From positions 620,001 to 684,000 of the forward strand of contig NZ_CP159510.1 in the NCBI RefSeq assembly GCF_040529185.1: a stretch of 64,000 nucleotides of DNA. Reading direction: 5' to 3'. The notes below the pieces were generated by a model. The model did not search any database and had not been told where the DNA came from. It saw only the letters and a list, made by a program, of their open reading frames with translations. Made by a program: the position numbers and the translations under genes. Source of the stretch: Sporolactobacillus sp. Y61. Its GTDB lineage: Bacteria; Bacillota; Bacilli; Bacillales; Sporolactobacillaceae. Positions 33,113 to 43,248 of this stretch are shown here, piece after piece. Numbering within the stretch: position 1 is the first letter of the stretch; each line of letters begins with the position of its first letter.

Positions 33113-36100
33113 TCAAACCTGCACATTCAGGTTATCATCAACATTTTCTTCTTCATCTTCAAGTTCCTTAATCACAATTTCCGATTTATCTGCAGCAAGT
33201 ACTTTAACATCCATGCCAAGGCTCTGAAGTTCTTTAATTAATACTTTAAAAGCTTCAGGAACACCGGGTTCCGGTAAATTTTCGCCTTTGACGATGGACT
33301 CATAAGTTTTCACACGTCCGACGACATCGTCGGATTTAACCGTCAGAATTTCCTGGAGTGTGTGGGCAGCGCCATAGGCTTCAAGTGCCCATACTTCCAT
33401 TTCACCGAAACGCTGGCCTCCGAACTGTGCCTTTCCTCCAAGAGGCTGCTGCGTAACCAGTGAATAAGGACCTGTAGAACGTGCGTGCAGTTTATCATCA
33501 ACCATGTGTGCCAGCTTGATCATATACATCACGCCGACAGAAACCCGGTTGTCAAAGGGTTCGCCTGTACGTCCGTCATACAGGACTGTTTTTCCGTCAC
33601 GGGGCATGCCCGCTTCGTCCAGCGTGCTCCAGACATCTTCCTCACGCGCTCCGTCGAAAACGGGGGTTGCCACGTGGATGCCCAGTTCATGGGCGGCCAT
33701 ACCAAGATGGAGTTCGAGTACCTGCCCGATATTCATACGGGATGGCACGCCGAGCGGGTTCAGCATGATGTCGAGCGGACGGCCGTTAGGCAGATAAGGC
33801 ATATCCTCTTCAGGAAGAATCTTGGAGATGACACCTTTGTTACCGTGACGTCCGGCCATCTTGTCGCCTTCATGAATTTTTCTCTTCTGAGCGATGTAGA
33901 CACGAACCAGTTCATTGACACCCGGCGGCAGTTCATCCCCGGCGTCCCGGGTAAAGACCTTGACATCATGGACAATACCGCCGCCTCCATGTGGTACCTT
34001 AAGCGATGTATCACGTACTTCGCGTGCCTTCTCACCGAATATGGCATGGAGAAGCCGTTCTTCTGCAGTCAGTTCCGTAACGCCTTTCGGGGTCACTTTT
34101 CCGACCAGGATATCTCCATCCCGCACCTCGGCGCCGACGCGGATAATGCCACGGTCATCCAGGTTCCTGAGGGCATCTTCACCGACATTCGGAATGTCGC
34201 GGGTGATGTCTTCCGGTCCCAGCTTGGTATCGCGGGCATCGGATTCGTATTCCTCAATATGAATAGAAGTGTATACATCATCTTTGACCAGCTTTTCACT
34301 CATGATGACGGCATCTTCATAGTTATATCCGTTCCAGGTCATGAATCCGACAAGTACGTTACGGCCGAGAGCAAGTTCACCGTTGTCCATTGATGGACCA
34401 TCGGCAATAATTTCGCCTTTATCAACAACCATACCTGTTTTAACAATCGGTTTCTGGTTGTAGCACATCCCCTGGTTCGAACGTTCAAATTTAGACAGTT
34501 TGTAAGTCACCGTATCGCCTTCGGTCTCCTGCCCGTCAACCGTCTCCAGCGTACGTACCCGGATCCTGTCTGCAGAAACGTACTCTACACGCCCGCGGAA
34601 TTTTGAACGGATAGCAGCACCGGAATCACGGGCCGAAACGTATTCCATACCTGTTCCGACAATCGGGGCTTCCGGTTTCAGCAGAGGAACGGCCTGACGC
34701 TGCATGTTGGCACCCATGAGTGCACGGTTTGAGTCGTCGTTGGCGAGGAAGGGAATACATGCGGACGCAACAGAGACGACCTGCTTTGGAGAGACATCCA
34801 TGTAGTCCACACGATCACGATGGACGACCAGATTTTCACTCCGGAAACGGGCGAGAATATGATCCTCCTTAAATGAGCCATCCTCGTTCAGTTCGGCATT
34901 CGCCTGCGCAACGACGTAGTTATCTTCTTCATCCGCAGTCAGATAATCAATATGTTCCGTCACCTTTCCGGTATCCGGATCCACGCGGCGGTACGGTGTT
35001 TCAATGAAACCGTATTTGTTGACACGTGCATAGGTAGACAGAGAGTTGATCAGTCCGATGTTCGGGCCTTCAGGCGTTTCAATTGGGCACATGCGGCCAT
35101 AGTGTGAGTAGTGAACATCACGGACTTCCATTCCCGCGCGCTCTCGCGTCAGGCCACCCGGACCCAGTGCGGAAAGCCTGCGCTTGTGGGTCAGTTCAGC
35201 AAGCGGGTTTGTCTGATCCATGAACTGCGACAGCTGCGAACTTCCAAAGAATTCTTTTATTGAGGCAATCACAGGACGGATATTAATCAGAGCCTGTGGT
35301 GTGATACTATTCGTATCCTGTATCGACATCCGTTCGCGGATCACCCGCTCCATTCTTGAAAGGCCGATACGGAACTGGTTCTGAAGCAGTTCCCCGACCG
35401 ACCTGAGACGGCGGTTCCCCAGATGGTCAATGTCGTCTGTGTCACCAATGCCGTGCAAGAGGTTAAAGAAATAGTTAATCGACGACAAAATATCTGCCGG
35501 GGTTATATGTTTAATCGACTTGTCAATACCGCAGTTGCCGATCACTTTAATGACTTTCCCCTGGTCTTCTTCAAGCGGTGAGTAAACGCTGATCGACTGA
35601 ACTCTGACCGTCTGGCCGGCAATGACACCATCTGTCGGGGTATATTCAACATAACCCAGTTTCTTCTCAATGATCGGAAGCAGACGGTCCAGCGTCCGAC
35701 GGTCAAGAAGTGTCCCTTCGTTGGCAACAATTTCACCGGTATCCGGATCAATCAGTTTCTCAGCGAGGCGCTGGTTGAACAAGCGGTTTTTGATGTTCAG
35801 TTTTTTATTCATTTTATATCGACCGACATTAGCCAGATCATAGCGTCTCGGATCAAAGAAACGTGCTTCGAGCAGGCTCTTCGCGTTCTCAACAGTCGGC
35901 GGTTCGCCCGGACGCAGACGTTCATAAATTTCAACAAGTGCTTTGTCTGTATTATCGGTGTTGTCTTTTTCCAGTGTATTTCTGAGATATTCATCATCGC
36001 CAAGAAGATCAATGATTTCCTGGTCTGTACTGAATCCAAGGGAACGTAAAAGCACCGTTATCGGAACTTTACGTGTGCGGTCAATTCTCACATAAGCAAT

Positions 36101-36634
36101 ATCCTTGGCATCTGTCTCATATTCAAGCCATGCACCACGGTTAGGGATGACAGTCGCTCCGAAACCTTTCTTGCCGTTCTTGTCGATTTTATCATTATAG
36201 TAAACACTTGGAGAGCGGACAAGCTGTGAAACGATTACCCGCTCGGCACCGTTGATAATAAATGTCCCGGCTTCCGTCATCAGCGGAAAGTCGCCCATGA
36301 ACACTTCCTGTTCTTTCACTTCGCCGGTTTCTTTATTAATCAGCCGCACTTTAACACGCAGCGGTGCGGAATAGGTCACATCGCGTGATTTCGCTTCGTC
36401 TACCGAGTACTTGGGTTCTCCCAGACTGTAATCGACAAATTCCAGAATCAAGTTTCCCGTAAAATCTTCCACCGGTGAAATGTCCTGAAACATTTCCCTG
36501 ATTCCCTCATCAAGGAACCATTGATAGGAGGCGGTCTGAATTTCAATAAGATTAGGGAGTTCAAGAACTTCCTTAATCCGAGCGTAGCTCCTGCGTTGGC
36601 GGTGGCGTCCGTATTGTACGAGTTGACCTGTCAA
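33113..36634 (-). CDS. rpoB: RNA polymerase beta subunit
   Basis: A 1173-residue beta subunit. The rifampicin pocket ([30 protein letters not shown]) has wild-type residues. It begins [20 protein letters not shown] and ends in a very acidic tail ([15 protein letters not shown]). It has its own promoter in the end of the rsmC-like gene and a 140-nt leader with a hairpin. Confidence 0.98.
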   Translation of the reverse strand: MTGQLVQYGRHRQRRSYARIKEVLELPNLIEIQTASYQWFLDEGIREMFQDISPVEDFTGNLILEFVDYSLGEPKYSVDEAKSRDVTYSAPLRVKVRLINKETGEVKEQEVFMGDFPLMTEAGTFIINGAERVIVSQLVRSPSVYYNDKIDKNGKKGFGATVIPNRGAWLEYETDAKDIAYVRIDRTRKVPITVLLRSLGFSTDQEIIDLLGDDEYLRNTLEKDNTDNTDKALVEIYERLRPGEPPTVENAKSLLEARFFDPRRYDLANVGRYKMNKKLNIKNRLFNQRLAEKLIDPDTGEIVANEGTLLDRRTLDRLLPIIEKKLGYVEYTPTDGVIAGQTVRVQSISVYSPLEEDQGKVIKVIGNCGIDKSIKHITPADILSSINYFFNLLHGIGDTDDIDHLGNRRLRSVGELLQNQFRIGLSRMERVIRERMSIQDTNSITPQALINIRPVIASIKEFFGSSQLSQFMDQTNPLAELTHKRRLSALGPGGLTRERAGMEVRDVHYSHYGRMCPIETPEGPNIGLINSLSTYARVNKYGFIETPYRRVDPDTGKVTEHIDYLTADEEDNYVVAQANAELNEDGSFKEDHILARFRSENLVVHRDRVDYMDVSPKQVVSVASACIPFLANDDSNRALMGANMQRQAVPLLKPEAPIVGTGMEYVSARDSGAAIRSKFRGRVEYVSADRIRVRTLETVDGQETEGDTVTYKLSKFERSNQGMCYNQKPIVKTGMVVDKGEIIADGPSMDNGELALGRNVLVGFMTWNGYNYEDAVIMSEKLVKDDVYTSIHIEEYESDARDTKLGPEDITRDIPNVGEDALRNLDDRGIIRVGAEVRDGDILVGKVTPKGVTELTAEERLLHAIFGEKAREVRDTSLKVPHGGGGIVHDVKVFTRDAGDELPPGVNELVRVYIAQKRKIHEGDKMAGRHGNKGVISKILPEEDMPYLPNGRPLDIMLNPLGVPSRMNIGQVLELHLGMAAHELGIHVATPVFDGAREEDVWSTLDEAGMPRDGKTVLYDGRTGEPFDNRVSVGVMYMIKLAHMVDDKLHARSTGPYSLVTQQPLGGKAQFGGQRFGEMEVWALEAYGAAHTLQEILTVKSDDVVGRVKTYESIVKGENLPEPGVPEAFKVLIKELQSLGMDVKVLAADKSEIVIKELEDEEENVDDNLNVQV

Positions 36635-36777
36635 CTATTTCACCCCTCAAATCAAGCATATTGAAAAAATCGGCAAACTGAATAGAAAAGCTTACCGTCA
36701 TTCAAAAATTATTTGATTAGTATTCCCAATAAAAGGGAATAGCATACTCACAAAAGTATCAATGTTAGCATTAAAAC

Positions 36778-36806
36778 ATAATATCATAGTCGATTTTTAT
36801 TGTCAA
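36778..36806 (-). promoter_or_regulatory. rpoB promoter (sigma-A)
   Basis: On the minus strand TTGACA at 36801-36806 and TATTAT at 36778-36783 are 17 nt apart. The -35 box overlaps the last codons of the rsmC-like gene. The leader carries a TATTCCC/GGGAATA hairpin at about 36721-36741. Confidence 0.88.
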
Positions 36807-37398
36807 TCTTTTTTGCACAAAAAACATGATACCCCTTCTTGCGTGCTTCTATCTGAACGGTACCGAACAGTTCGCGTAGTGCAGTAAGAGCTGAAGGAGC
36901 CCCCTGTTTTTTTTGAATAACCGACCAAAATTCACCACCGCTCACCAGATGATGAAAGGCATCCTGAAAAATCTCCCGGACTATTTTTTTCCCTGCGCGA
37001 ATCGGCGGATTGGTCACAATCGCAGCAAACGTCCCGTCAACATGTGTAAACAGATGGCTCTGAACCACATCGGCCGTCACATGGTTGGCGTTCACATTTT
37101 CATGAGCCAGGCGGACAGCCCGTTCATTGATATCAGCCATCATGATCCGGCGTTCCGGGAAGGCTTTAGCCAGGGCAATACCAATCGGTCCGTAACCACA
37201 GCCCATGTCAAGAATTCTTCCTGGAACCGGCGGCTCACGGAAGGATTCGATCAGTAATCTGGATCCGAAATCAACACCTTTTCTGGAGAAGACGCCGGCG
37301 TCAGTTGTAAAATGGCAGGGGATGCTTCTCAGCTCTACGCTGATGACCTGAGGATGACTTTCTGCCTGGGGATGTTCCGAATAATAGTGATCGTTCAT
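36784..37398 (-). CDS. Class I SAM-dependent methyltransferase (RsmC-like, YbxB)
   Basis: A methyltransferase of about 204 residues. It has the SAM-binding motif DMGCGYGPIGIALA and the catalytic-type NPPIRAGK, the pattern of MTS/RsmC enzymes that methylate N2 of guanine in rRNA. The start at 37398 (MNDHYYSEHP) aligns with B. subtilis YbxB; an ATG six bases earlier is also possible, while a longer extension overlaps the rplL terminator. The exact rRNA target is not known from the sequence. Confidence 0.85.
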   Translation of the reverse strand: MNDHYYSEHPQAESHPQVISVELRSIPCHFTTDAGVFSRKGVDFGSRLLIESFREPPVPGRILDMGCGYGPIGIALAKAFPERRIMMADINERAVRLAHENVNANHVTADVVQSHLFTHVDGTFAAIVTNPPIRAGKKIVREIFQDAFHHLVSGGEFWSVIQKKQGAPSALTALRELFGTVQIEARKKGYHVFCAKKIDNKNRL

Positions 37399-37480
37399 TG
37401 ACATCGGCACCTCAATCCAAAGTTCCTTATTTTCGGACCTGTCATAACAGATACTACGCTGCACTTATCGTGTAAAATAA

Positions 37481-37509
37481 TAAGAAAGGCCCGCGCAAGC
37501 GCGGGCCTT
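37481..37509 (-). terminator. Terminator after rplL
   Basis: On the minus strand AAGGCCCGCGC pairs with GCGCGGGCCTT around a very short loop and is followed by TTCTTATTATTTT. It ends the rplJ-rplL transcript, 12 nt after the rplL stop, although read-through into the rsmC-like gene is likely. Confidence 0.9.
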
Positions 37510-37521
37510 GTGAGCAGAAAC

Positions 37522-37884
37522 TTATTTCAGCTCTACTTTTGCGCCAACATCTTCGAGTTTGCCTTTGATTTCTTCGGCTTCTTCTTTTGCAGCGCCTTCT
37601 TTAACAGCTTTCGGAGCTTCGTCTACCAGATTCTTAGCATCCTTCAGACCAAGGCCGGTGATTTCACGAACAGCCTTAATAACTTTAATTTTCTGTCCGC
37701 CGACTTCAGCAAGAACCACATCAAATTCTGTTTTTTCTTCAGCCTGGGCAGCACCGGCACCTGCAGGAGCAGCGACCTGAGCAGCTGCCGATACACCAAA
37801 TTCATCTTCAATTGCTTTTACGAGGTCGTTCAGTTCAAGAACCGACATCTCTTTAATTGCACCAATGATATCTTCTTTAGTCAT
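37522..37884 (-). CDS. rplL: 50S ribosomal protein L7/L12
   Basis: A 120-residue stalk protein: N-terminal dimerisation region, an alanine/glycine-rich hinge (about 38-52) and a C-terminal domain that recruits translation factors. It begins [20 protein letters not shown]. It lies 70 nt after rplJ. Confidence 0.97.
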   Translation of the reverse strand: MTKEDIIGAIKEMSVLELNDLVKAIEDEFGVSAAAQVAAPAGAGAAQAEEKTEFDVVLAEVGGQKIKVIKAVREITGLGLKDAKNLVDEAPKAVKEGAAKEEAEEIKGKLEDVGAKVELK

Positions 37885-37954
37885 TGATTATAATCCTCCT
37901 CAAATTGCATTTTTTCACTTCATTTTTTGTAAATGTTAACAGATCAGGCCGGGA

Positions 37955-38461
37955 TCAGGCTTCCTGCTGTTCCTTCTTGTCGGCAACAGCCTTGACGCCA
38001 ATCGCAAACTTGCGAATTGGAGCCTGCAGCACATTGGCCAGCATAGAAAGCAGTTCTTCTCTTGTCGGCAACTTGGCGAGTGTCTGAAGTTCTTCAATAG
38101 AAACCGGTTTGCCTTCAATAACACCGGCTTTGATTTCCAGCGCTTCATGATCCTTCGCAAAATTGTAAAGAATTTTTGCCGGGGAAATGACGTCCTCCTT
38201 GCTGAAAGAGATGGCTGTTGGGCCAGTGAGTGCTTCATCAAGAGAAGTCATGTCGGTTAATGCTGTTGCACGACGGGCAAAAGTATTTTTATATACTTTG
38301 TAATCCACATCGGCTTCGCGAAGCTGTTTACGCAGTTCCGTGACTTCTGCAACAGACAGACCGCGATAGTTCACAACGATGGCTGCCACACTGTTTTTCA
38401 GTTTATCGGCAATCTCATCTACAACCTTCTTTTTTCCTTCGATGATTTTCGCATTGCTCAT
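37955..38461 (-). CDS. rplJ: 50S ribosomal protein L10
   Basis: A 168-residue L10, the stalk base that carries L7/L12 dimers on its C-terminal helix ([20 protein letters not shown] region and beyond). It begins [19 protein letters not shown]. It is preceded by a 230-nt attenuator leader and its own promoter. Confidence 0.97.
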   Translation of the reverse strand: MSNAKIIEGKKKVVDEIADKLKNSVAAIVVNYRGLSVAEVTELRKQLREADVDYKVYKNTFARRATALTDMTSLDEALTGPTAISFSKEDVISPAKILYNFAKDHEALEIKAGVIEGKPVSIEELQTLAKLPTREELLSMLANVLQAPIRKFAIGVKAVADKKEQQEA

Positions 38462-38688
38462 TTTCTGTTACACCCCCTTTTCCCCGCAGTCCGGAAATTT
38501 CAGATTTTGCCTGATTCTCATAAAAGGCAATAAAAAACCCTCAGTCCAATGAAGACATGAGGGACCATTTCTATCCAACACATAACGGTTATCAAGAATC
38601 TGAAAACCTCGGCGGGGAGAATTAAGCATCTGTGATGCCCCTGCTGTCTTCGGTTATTGCTATTCAATGTGTACAAACAACAACTGCG
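38462..38688 (-). promoter_or_regulatory. rplJ leader RNA with attenuator (L10-leader type)
   Basis: About 225 nt between promoter and rplJ. Near its end, CCCTCA and TGAGGG form a stem at 38538-38563 (minus strand) followed by six T (38533-38538), a Rho-independent attenuator about 70 nt before the start codon. L10(L12)4 binding to such leaders represses expression in Firmicutes; the location and attenuator fit. Confidence 0.75.
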
Positions 38689-38717
38689 ATTATATTATCC
38701 TTCTACCCGTCTGTCAA
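38689..38717 (-). promoter_or_regulatory. rplJ-rplL promoter (sigma-A)
   Basis: On the minus strand TTGACA at 38712-38717 and TATAAT at 38689-38694 are 17 nt apart, a perfect consensus, in the gap after rplA. Confidence 0.92.
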
Positions 38718-38722
38718 GCGCT

Positions 38723-39415
38723 TCAGCGGGCAACGGCTGTTGATACCTTTACTCCAGGGCCCATTGTTGATGAGATAGCGATGTTCTTCAGATACGTCCC
38801 CTTTGCTGCAGAAGGTTTAGCCTTTACCAGGGTATCAACCAGAACCCGGAAATTTTCTACCAGCTTGCTGTCTTCAAAGGAAATCTTGCCAATCGGCACG
38901 TGGACGTTACCATCTTTCTGAGCACGATATTCTACTTTGCCGGCTTTAATTTCCTTAACCGCTTTTTCTACATCAAACGTTACCGTTCCGGTCTTCGGGT
39001 TCGGCATCAGTCCTCTTGGACCAAGCACACGGCCGAGGCGGCCCACCTGAGCCATCATATCAGGAGTGGCAACGACGACGTCAAAATCGAACCAACCTTC
39101 ATTGATCTTATCAACATATTCCTGTTCGCCGACAAAATCAGCTCCGGCAGCTTCCGCTTCCTTAGCCCTGTCGCCCCTGGCAAACACCAGAACGCGCTGC
39201 GTTTTTCCTGTTCCGTTGGGAAGGACAACCGCCCCGCGGACCTGCTGATCGTTCTTTCGGGTATCAACGCCCAGTCGTACGGCAACGTCAACAGACTCAT
39301 CAAAACCCGCATGAGCAATCTTTTTTACAAGTGCGACAGCTTCATCGATATCATAAGCCTTTGAGCGGTCGACTTCTTTGATTGCATCAAGATATTTCTT
39401 TCCTCTTTTAGCCAT
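38723..39415 (-). CDS. rplA: 50S ribosomal protein L1
   Basis: A 230-residue L1 of the E-site stalk, with the conserved [18 protein letters not shown] loop that grips 23S rRNA. It begins [20 protein letters not shown]. It follows rplK in one transcript; a small TTCACT/AGTGAA hairpin lies in the 93-nt gap between them. Confidence 0.97.
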   Translation of the reverse strand: MAKRGKKYLDAIKEVDRSKAYDIDEAVALVKKIAHAGFDESVDVAVRLGVDTRKNDQQVRGAVVLPNGTGKTQRVLVFARGDRAKEAEAAGADFVGEQEYVDKINEGWFDFDVVVATPDMMAQVGRLGRVLGPRGLMPNPKTGTVTFDVEKAVKEIKAGKVEYRAQKDGNVHVPIGKISFEDSKLVENFRVLVDTLVKAKPSAAKGTYLKNIAISSTMGPGVKVSTAVAR

Positions 39416-39508
39416 TCCAAATCCTCCTCTGTGGTATTAACGGTTTGCATCAGACCTCCCACCGATCAAAAACAGCTCGAACTTCATTCACTTTTAGTGA
39501 AGAACGGA

Positions 39509-39934
39509 TCAGTCTTCCACAACAATGCCCATGCTCCGGGCCGTTCCTTCAACCATCCGCATGGCGGCATCTACATCGGCCGCATTAAGATCAGGCATTT
39601 TCAGTTCAGCAATTGAACGCACTTTATCGCGCTTAATCGTTGCTACTTTCGTTAATTTCGGTGAACCCGAACCGGATTCAATACCCGTTTCCTTTTTCAG
39701 CAGAACAGCTGCCGGTGGTGTCTTTGTGATGAACGTAAATGAGCGATCCTCAAATACGGTGATTTCCACCGGGATGATCATTCCTGCCTGATCAGATGTA
39801 CGTGCGTTGAACTCCTTGCAGAAGCCCATAATATTAACGCCCGCCTGGCCCAGTGCCGGACCTACTGGCGGAGCCGGATTTGCTTTCCCTGCCGGAATCT
39901 GCAGTTTAACCAGTTTGACTACTTTCTTTGCCAT
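39509..39934 (-). CDS. rplK: 50S ribosomal protein L11
   Basis: A 141-residue L11 of the GTPase-associated centre, needed for RelA-type stringent signalling. It begins [29 protein letters not shown]. The start at 39934 follows GGGAGG; the 16-residue upstream extension is rejected. Confidence 0.97.
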   Translation of the reverse strand: MAKKVVKLVKLQIPAGKANPAPPVGPALGQAGVNIMGFCKEFNARTSDQAGMIIPVEITVFEDRSFTFITKTPPAAVLLKKETGIESGSGSPKLTKVATIKRDKVRSIAELKMPDLNAADVDAAMRMVEGTARSMGIVVED

Positions 39935-40065
39935 GAGAGCACCTCCCTGAAACAAATTGTGGTACGGGCACAGCCCTCCCACTCAATTGATAAATCTCTA
40001 TGGCCTGTTCAGTTTCCCGTTATGATGATGAGATCGGTTAAGGTTTTGCTCATACAAACATTGAA

Positions 40066-40094
40066 ATTATACACGCCGGCTGATAAAATTGCAA
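40066..40094 (-). promoter_or_regulatory. rplK-rplA promoter (sigma-A)
   Basis: On the minus strand TTGCAA at 40089-40094 and TATAAT at 40066-40071 are 17 nt apart, just downstream of the nusG stop. It leaves a leader of about 125 nt. Confidence 0.85.
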
Positions 40095-40101
40095 GGCGAA
40101 G

Positions 40102-40638
40102 TCAGTCAAGCTTTCGAACCTGTTCAAAATCCAGTTCAACCGGTGTTTCACGGCCGAACATGTTCACATGCACTTTCAGTTTGTTCTTCTCCGGGTCAAT
40201 ACTTTCTACGTTGCCGACGAAATCAGCAAACGGACCTTCCTTGACCTTAACCTGTTCATTAATTTCAAAATGAACATCCACAGTTTTCTCTTTCAGGCCC
40301 ATTTGCTTTAGAATGCCATCTACTTCTTCCGGGAGCAGCGGAATCGGTTTTGAACCCGCTCCCGTTGAGCCGACGAAGCCTGTAACACCGGGTGTGTTGC
40401 GCACAACGTACCATGAATCGTCTGTCATAATCATTTCAGTCAGGACATATCCGGGGAACACCTTCCGCATAGCTGTCTTTTTCTGGCCGTTTTTAATTTC
40501 TGTCTCCTCTTCCATCGGAACGAGAATCCGGAATATTTTATCAGCCATACCCATGGATTCCACTCTTTTTTCGAGGTTGGTCTTGACCTTGTTTTCATAA
40601 CCCGAGTATGTGTGAATAACATACCAGTTCTTTTCCAT
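40102..40638 (-). CDS. nusG: Transcription elongation factor NusG
   Basis: A 178-residue NusG: an NGN domain (MEKNWYVIHTYSGYENKVKTNLEKR) that binds RNA polymerase and a C-terminal KOW domain (KVKEGPFADFVGNVESID). It follows secE by 37 nt. Confidence 0.97.
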   Translation of the reverse strand: MEKNWYVIHTYSGYENKVKTNLEKRVESMGMADKIFRILVPMEEETEIKNGQKKTAMRKVFPGYVLTEMIMTDDSWYVVRNTPGVTGFVGSTGAGSKPIPLLPEEVDGILKQMGLKEKTVDVHFEINEQVKVKEGPFADFVGNVESIDPEKNKLKVHVNMFGRETPVELDFEQVRKLD

Positions 40639-40675
40639 AACTTTCTTCCTCCAATGATTATCCTTCAGGCCATTA

Positions 40676-40870
40676 TCAGTCTGTGATCACACGCATAAGT
40701 TCCGTAATGCCCAAGTCAACCAGTACAAAGAATACAGCCAGAAATACAACAGTCACAATCACTGTAACCGTATATTTGAACAGTTCTCTGCGCGTTGGCC
40801 AGGTGACTTTCCTGGTTTCCGTAATGATGCTCCGGAAAAATTTCCCGGTCCCCTTTACAATACCTGCCAT
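40676..40870 (-). CDS. secE: Protein translocase subunit SecE
   Basis: A 64-residue SecE: an amphipathic helix (KFFRSIITETRKVTWPTRRE) and a single transmembrane helix (about 31-52). It clamps SecY. It lies between the decayed L33 gene and nusG. Confidence 0.95.
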   Translation of the reverse strand: MAGIVKGTGKFFRSIITETRKVTWPTRRELFKYTVTVIVTVVFLAVFFVLVDLGITELMRVITD

Positions 40871-40898
40871 GCTTGTTATACCTCCGATTCCTCGTTCT

Positions 40899-41038
40899 TC
40901 ATTCCCCTGTGCGCGGTGTGCGTGTATTACAGTGCTGCAGAACTTATTGATTTCGGGCCGTACTATCTTCTCTCTGTCAGTTCCTGTCCTTTGCTGCCGA
41001 TGCTGCCGACGTACAGCAGGAAAAATCTTTTTCCTGGC
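40899..41038 (-). pseudogene. rpmG: Decayed ribosomal protein L33 gene
   Basis: In the place where B. subtilis has rpmGB (between sigH and secE) I see only traces of L33. RKKI near 41024-41035 is preceded by GCC instead of ATG; the -CST- of a KKYCSTC-type zinc segment is at 40931-40945, and restoring one base after it gives CNTRTPRTGE and a stop at 40899. The span (140 nt) is close to a 49-residue L33 gene, but no single frame is open. Multiple L33 copies are usual in Bacillales, so loss of one is tolerable. This reading is by eye and needs an alignment. Confidence 0.5.
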
Positions 41039-41051
41039 GCTGTTAAACTTA

Positions 41052-41160
41052 TCTTCATTTCGCTTCAGGCGCCCGCGGACAGCGGGCGATCCGTGAGCCG
41101 CCTCGTCCGGATACCCGCGCTGCGTGGGCTTACCCGAACGGCGGGCTCAGACAGGAATAA
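41052..41160 (-). repeat. Dispersed palindromic repeat of the Bacillaceae type
   Basis: On the minus strand a GC-rich block reads GACGAGGCGGCTCACGG, then a CGCCCGC/GCGGGCG hairpin (41070-41088), then GCGCCTGAAGCGAAAT. This resembles the end of a multicopy noncoding element that I recall from many Bacillus genomes. Two further short hairpins lie at about 41114-41128 and 41133-41145. Composition differs sharply from the flanks. Confidence 0.5.
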
Positions 41161-41170
41161 TTTCATACAC

Positions 41171-41197
41171 TAAAAGAAAGGCGTCATGACGCCTTTC
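41171..41197 (-). terminator. Terminator after sigH
   Basis: A perfect inverted repeat (GAAAGGCGTC/GACGCCTTTC) at 41176-41197 is followed by TTTTA on the minus strand, about 70 nt after the sigH stop. Nearly symmetrical, so it could act in both directions, but the T-run serves the minus strand. Confidence 0.85.
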
Positions 41198-41266
41198 CTG
41201 TCGCAATTCTACTCTTTTTTCAATTTATCACATCACTGCAGGCCTGTCAATAAACACAGGGGCAGA

Positions 41267-41917
41267 TCAGATACTCAGCTTTTTCATCTGCAGGCAATGT
41301 TCAAGTTTTCTTTTCACGCGCTGCAGCGCATTATCAACAGACTTGATATGTCTTTTCAGGTTCACAGATATTTCCTGGTAGGTCCGTCCGTCGAGATACT
41401 GGCGAAGCACTTTTCGTTCCAGCTCACTCAGCATATGCGATAGTTTTTCCTCGATATCGTCACATTCTTCCCGGTTAATAAACAGCATCTCCGGATCGGA
41501 AGAATCATCTTCACCGACAACATCCATCAAAGTCCTTTCAGATTCTTCATCATAAATCGGTTTGTCAAGAGAAATATAAGAATTCAGCGGGATATGCTTC
41601 ATTCTGGTCGCCGTTTTTACAGCCGTAATCATTTGCCTTGTAATGCAAAGTTCTGCAAACGCTTTAAAAGAAGCGGGCTTGTCTCCCCTGTAATCACGGA
41701 TAGCCTTATACAGGCCGATCATGCCCTCCTGAATAATATCTTCGTGTTCACCCCCGACCAGAAAATAGGCTTTCGCTTTGGCACGGACAAAATTCTTATA
41801 TTTAAAAATGAGGTACTCCAGAGCCTCTTTGTTTCCATCCTGGACAATTCTTAGCAAATGTTCATCATCAAGTAACCGAAACGTTGCTGTGTCAGACTGA
41901 ACTGGATTGTAACTCAT
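41267..41917 (-). CDS. sigH: RNA polymerase sigma factor SigH (sigma-30)
   Basis: A sigma-70-family factor of about 216 residues that, in B. subtilis, controls the transition to stationary phase and the onset of sporulation. Region 2 (EDIIQEGMIGLYKAIRDYRG, FAELCITRQMITAVKTATR) and region 4 (LERKVLRQYLDGRTYQEIS) are clear. The start at 41917 (MSYNPVQ) is chosen because GGGGG lies six bases upstream; an ATG two codons earlier overlaps that site. It has its own sigma-A promoter. Confidence 0.95.
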   Translation of the reverse strand: MSYNPVQSDTATFRLLDDEHLLRIVQDGNKEALEYLIFKYKNFVRAKAKAYFLVGGEHEDIIQEGMIGLYKAIRDYRGDKPASFKAFAELCITRQMITAVKTATRMKHIPLNSYISLDKPIYDEESERTLMDVVGEDDSSDPEMLFINREECDDIEEKLSHMLSELERKVLRQYLDGRTYQEISVNLKRHIKSVDNALQRVKRKLEHCLQMKKLSI

Positions 41918-41953
41918 TTTCATCCCCCGGAAACGTTGATGCCTTTGTTTGCG

Positions 41954-41983
41954 ATTATACAGTAAAGAAATTAGAATCGTCAA
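41954..41983 (-). promoter_or_regulatory. sigH promoter (sigma-A)
   Basis: On the minus strand TTGACG at 41978-41983 and TATAAT at 41954-41959 are 18 nt apart, in the gap after rae1. Confidence 0.85.
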
Positions 41984-41989
41984 GAAAAT

Positions 41990-42508
41990 TCAAAAACCTC
42001 TGCGCATTTTCTCCAGCTTTTCCCTTATGGTCCGGTCAAGGGGAATCTTTGACCCTTTAGTCTGTGGTCTGGTATCGATGATGGCTTGTTTAATCTGACT
42101 GTCAATGGTCCTGATTTCTTCAACCAGTTCCCGTGACGGCATGCGCAGTGCACCCTGCGAGAAAACGGCCCATTGTTCCGCCATGTCAGATGTTGCGACA
42201 TGGATCCGCGTTTTAACGTTTTTCATTTTTTTAATCAGGCCTTCAATCTTCTGATCTGCCTTTTCACTTTTTTTGGTGTAAATCACTTCTACTCTGGATT
42301 TATGCGTCCGGATCTCTTTTCCAGGGATCAGATAAGCGTCAAAGATAATGATGACCCGCCAGCCCGTAACTGCCTGATATTCAGCCATCTTATCAATCAG
42401 CATATCTCTGGCATTTTCGAGCTCTTTCTTTTTTAGCGCCTTCAGTTCCCTCCATGCTCCGATCACATTATATCCGTCAACGATCAGAATGTCTTTCAAA
42501 ATACTCAC
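41990..42508 (-). CDS. rae1: Ribosome-associated endoribonuclease Rae1 (YacP, NYN domain)
   Basis: A 172-residue PIN/NYN-domain nuclease that cleaves mRNA in the ribosomal A site in B. subtilis. Acidic residues of the fold are visible in LIVDGYNVIGAW, IIIFDAYLIPG and VATSDMAEQW. It overlaps rlmB by 4 nt and belongs to the cysE-cysS-mrnC-rlmB-rae1 string. Confidence 0.92.
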   Translation of the reverse strand: MSILKDILIVDGYNVIGAWRELKALKKKELENARDMLIDKMAEYQAVTGWRVIIIFDAYLIPGKEIRTHKSRVEVIYTKKSEKADQKIEGLIKKMKNVKTRIHVATSDMAEQWAVFSQGALRMPSRELVEEIRTIDSQIKQAIIDTRPQTKGSKIPLDRTIREKLEKMRRGF

Positions 42509-43248
42509 CCTTGCTTCCGCTGTCTGCGCTGCCTGAATACTTCATACATCATCAGTCCGGCAGCAACTGAAGCATTCAGTGAGGTGACCTTTCCGTTCAT
42601 CGGAATGTGTATGAAAAAGTCACATTTTTTTCTGACTAACTGCGAAATGCCTGTACCTTCATTACCGATGATGAGGCACACAGGCATCGTATAATCGGTT
42701 TCATCATATGATGAATCGGCATCCGCCGCCGTGCCGGCAAACCAGATACCCTTTTTCTTCAACTCATCAATGGTCTGAGCTAGATTGGAAACGCGGGCGA
42801 CAGGTACGTATTCGATCGCACCTGTTGACGCTTTGGCCACAACAGAGGTCAGACCCACTGATCGCCGTTTCGGGATAATGATGCCCTGACAGCCCGAGGC
42901 ATCAGCTGTACGCAGAATTGAACCCAGGTTATGCGGATCTTCGATATTATCCAGCATCATAAAGAAAGGCGGTTCATCGCGCTTTTCTGCAAGAGCAAAT
43001 AAATCGCTGATTGTCGCATACCGGTAGGCGGCAATCGATGCCACAACGCCCTGATGCTGTGAAGAGCGGGAAAGCTGATCCAGCTTTTTTCTGGGAACAA
43101 ACTGCACGGCAATCTGGTGACTTTTTATCAAGTCAAGCAGCTCGCCTAACCCGCGTCCTTCTTTGTTCATCCAGACTTTGTTTATTTCTCTGCCGGATCG
43201 GATCGCTTCCGCAACCGGATGACGCCCGATAATCCATTCATCGCTCAT
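42505..43248 (-). CDS. rlmB: 23S rRNA (guanosine-2'-O-)-methyltransferase RlmB
   Basis: A 247-residue SPOUT (TrmH-family) methyltransferase that modifies the 23S P-loop. The N-terminal substrate-binding domain ends near residue 80; the trefoil-knot part carries NIEDPHNLGSILRTADASG, IIGNEGTGIS and KVTSLNASVAAG. It overlaps mrnC by 11 nt. Confidence 0.93.
   Translation of the reverse strand: MSDEWIIGRHPVAEAIRSGREINKVWMNKEGRGLGELLDLIKSHQIAVQFVPRKKLDQLSRSSQHQGVVASIAAYRYATISDLFALAEKRDEPPFFMMLDNIEDPHNLGSILRTADASGCQGIIIPKRRSVGLTSVVAKASTGAIEYVPVARVSNLAQTIDELKKKGIWFAGTAADADSSYDETDYTMPVCLIIGNEGTGISQLVRKKCDFFIHIPMNGKVTSLNASVAAGLMMYEVFRQRRQRKQG

Noticed and set aside
33485..34393. 302-codon open frame on the plus strand
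   Set aside because: Antisense shadow of rpoB produced by codon bias; no recognisable domains.
41074..41173. Short minus-strand frame starting ATGAAATTATTCCTG upstream of the L33 remnant
   Set aside because: It lies within the repeat-like GC-rich block, lacks a good ribosome-binding site and encodes nothing recognisable.
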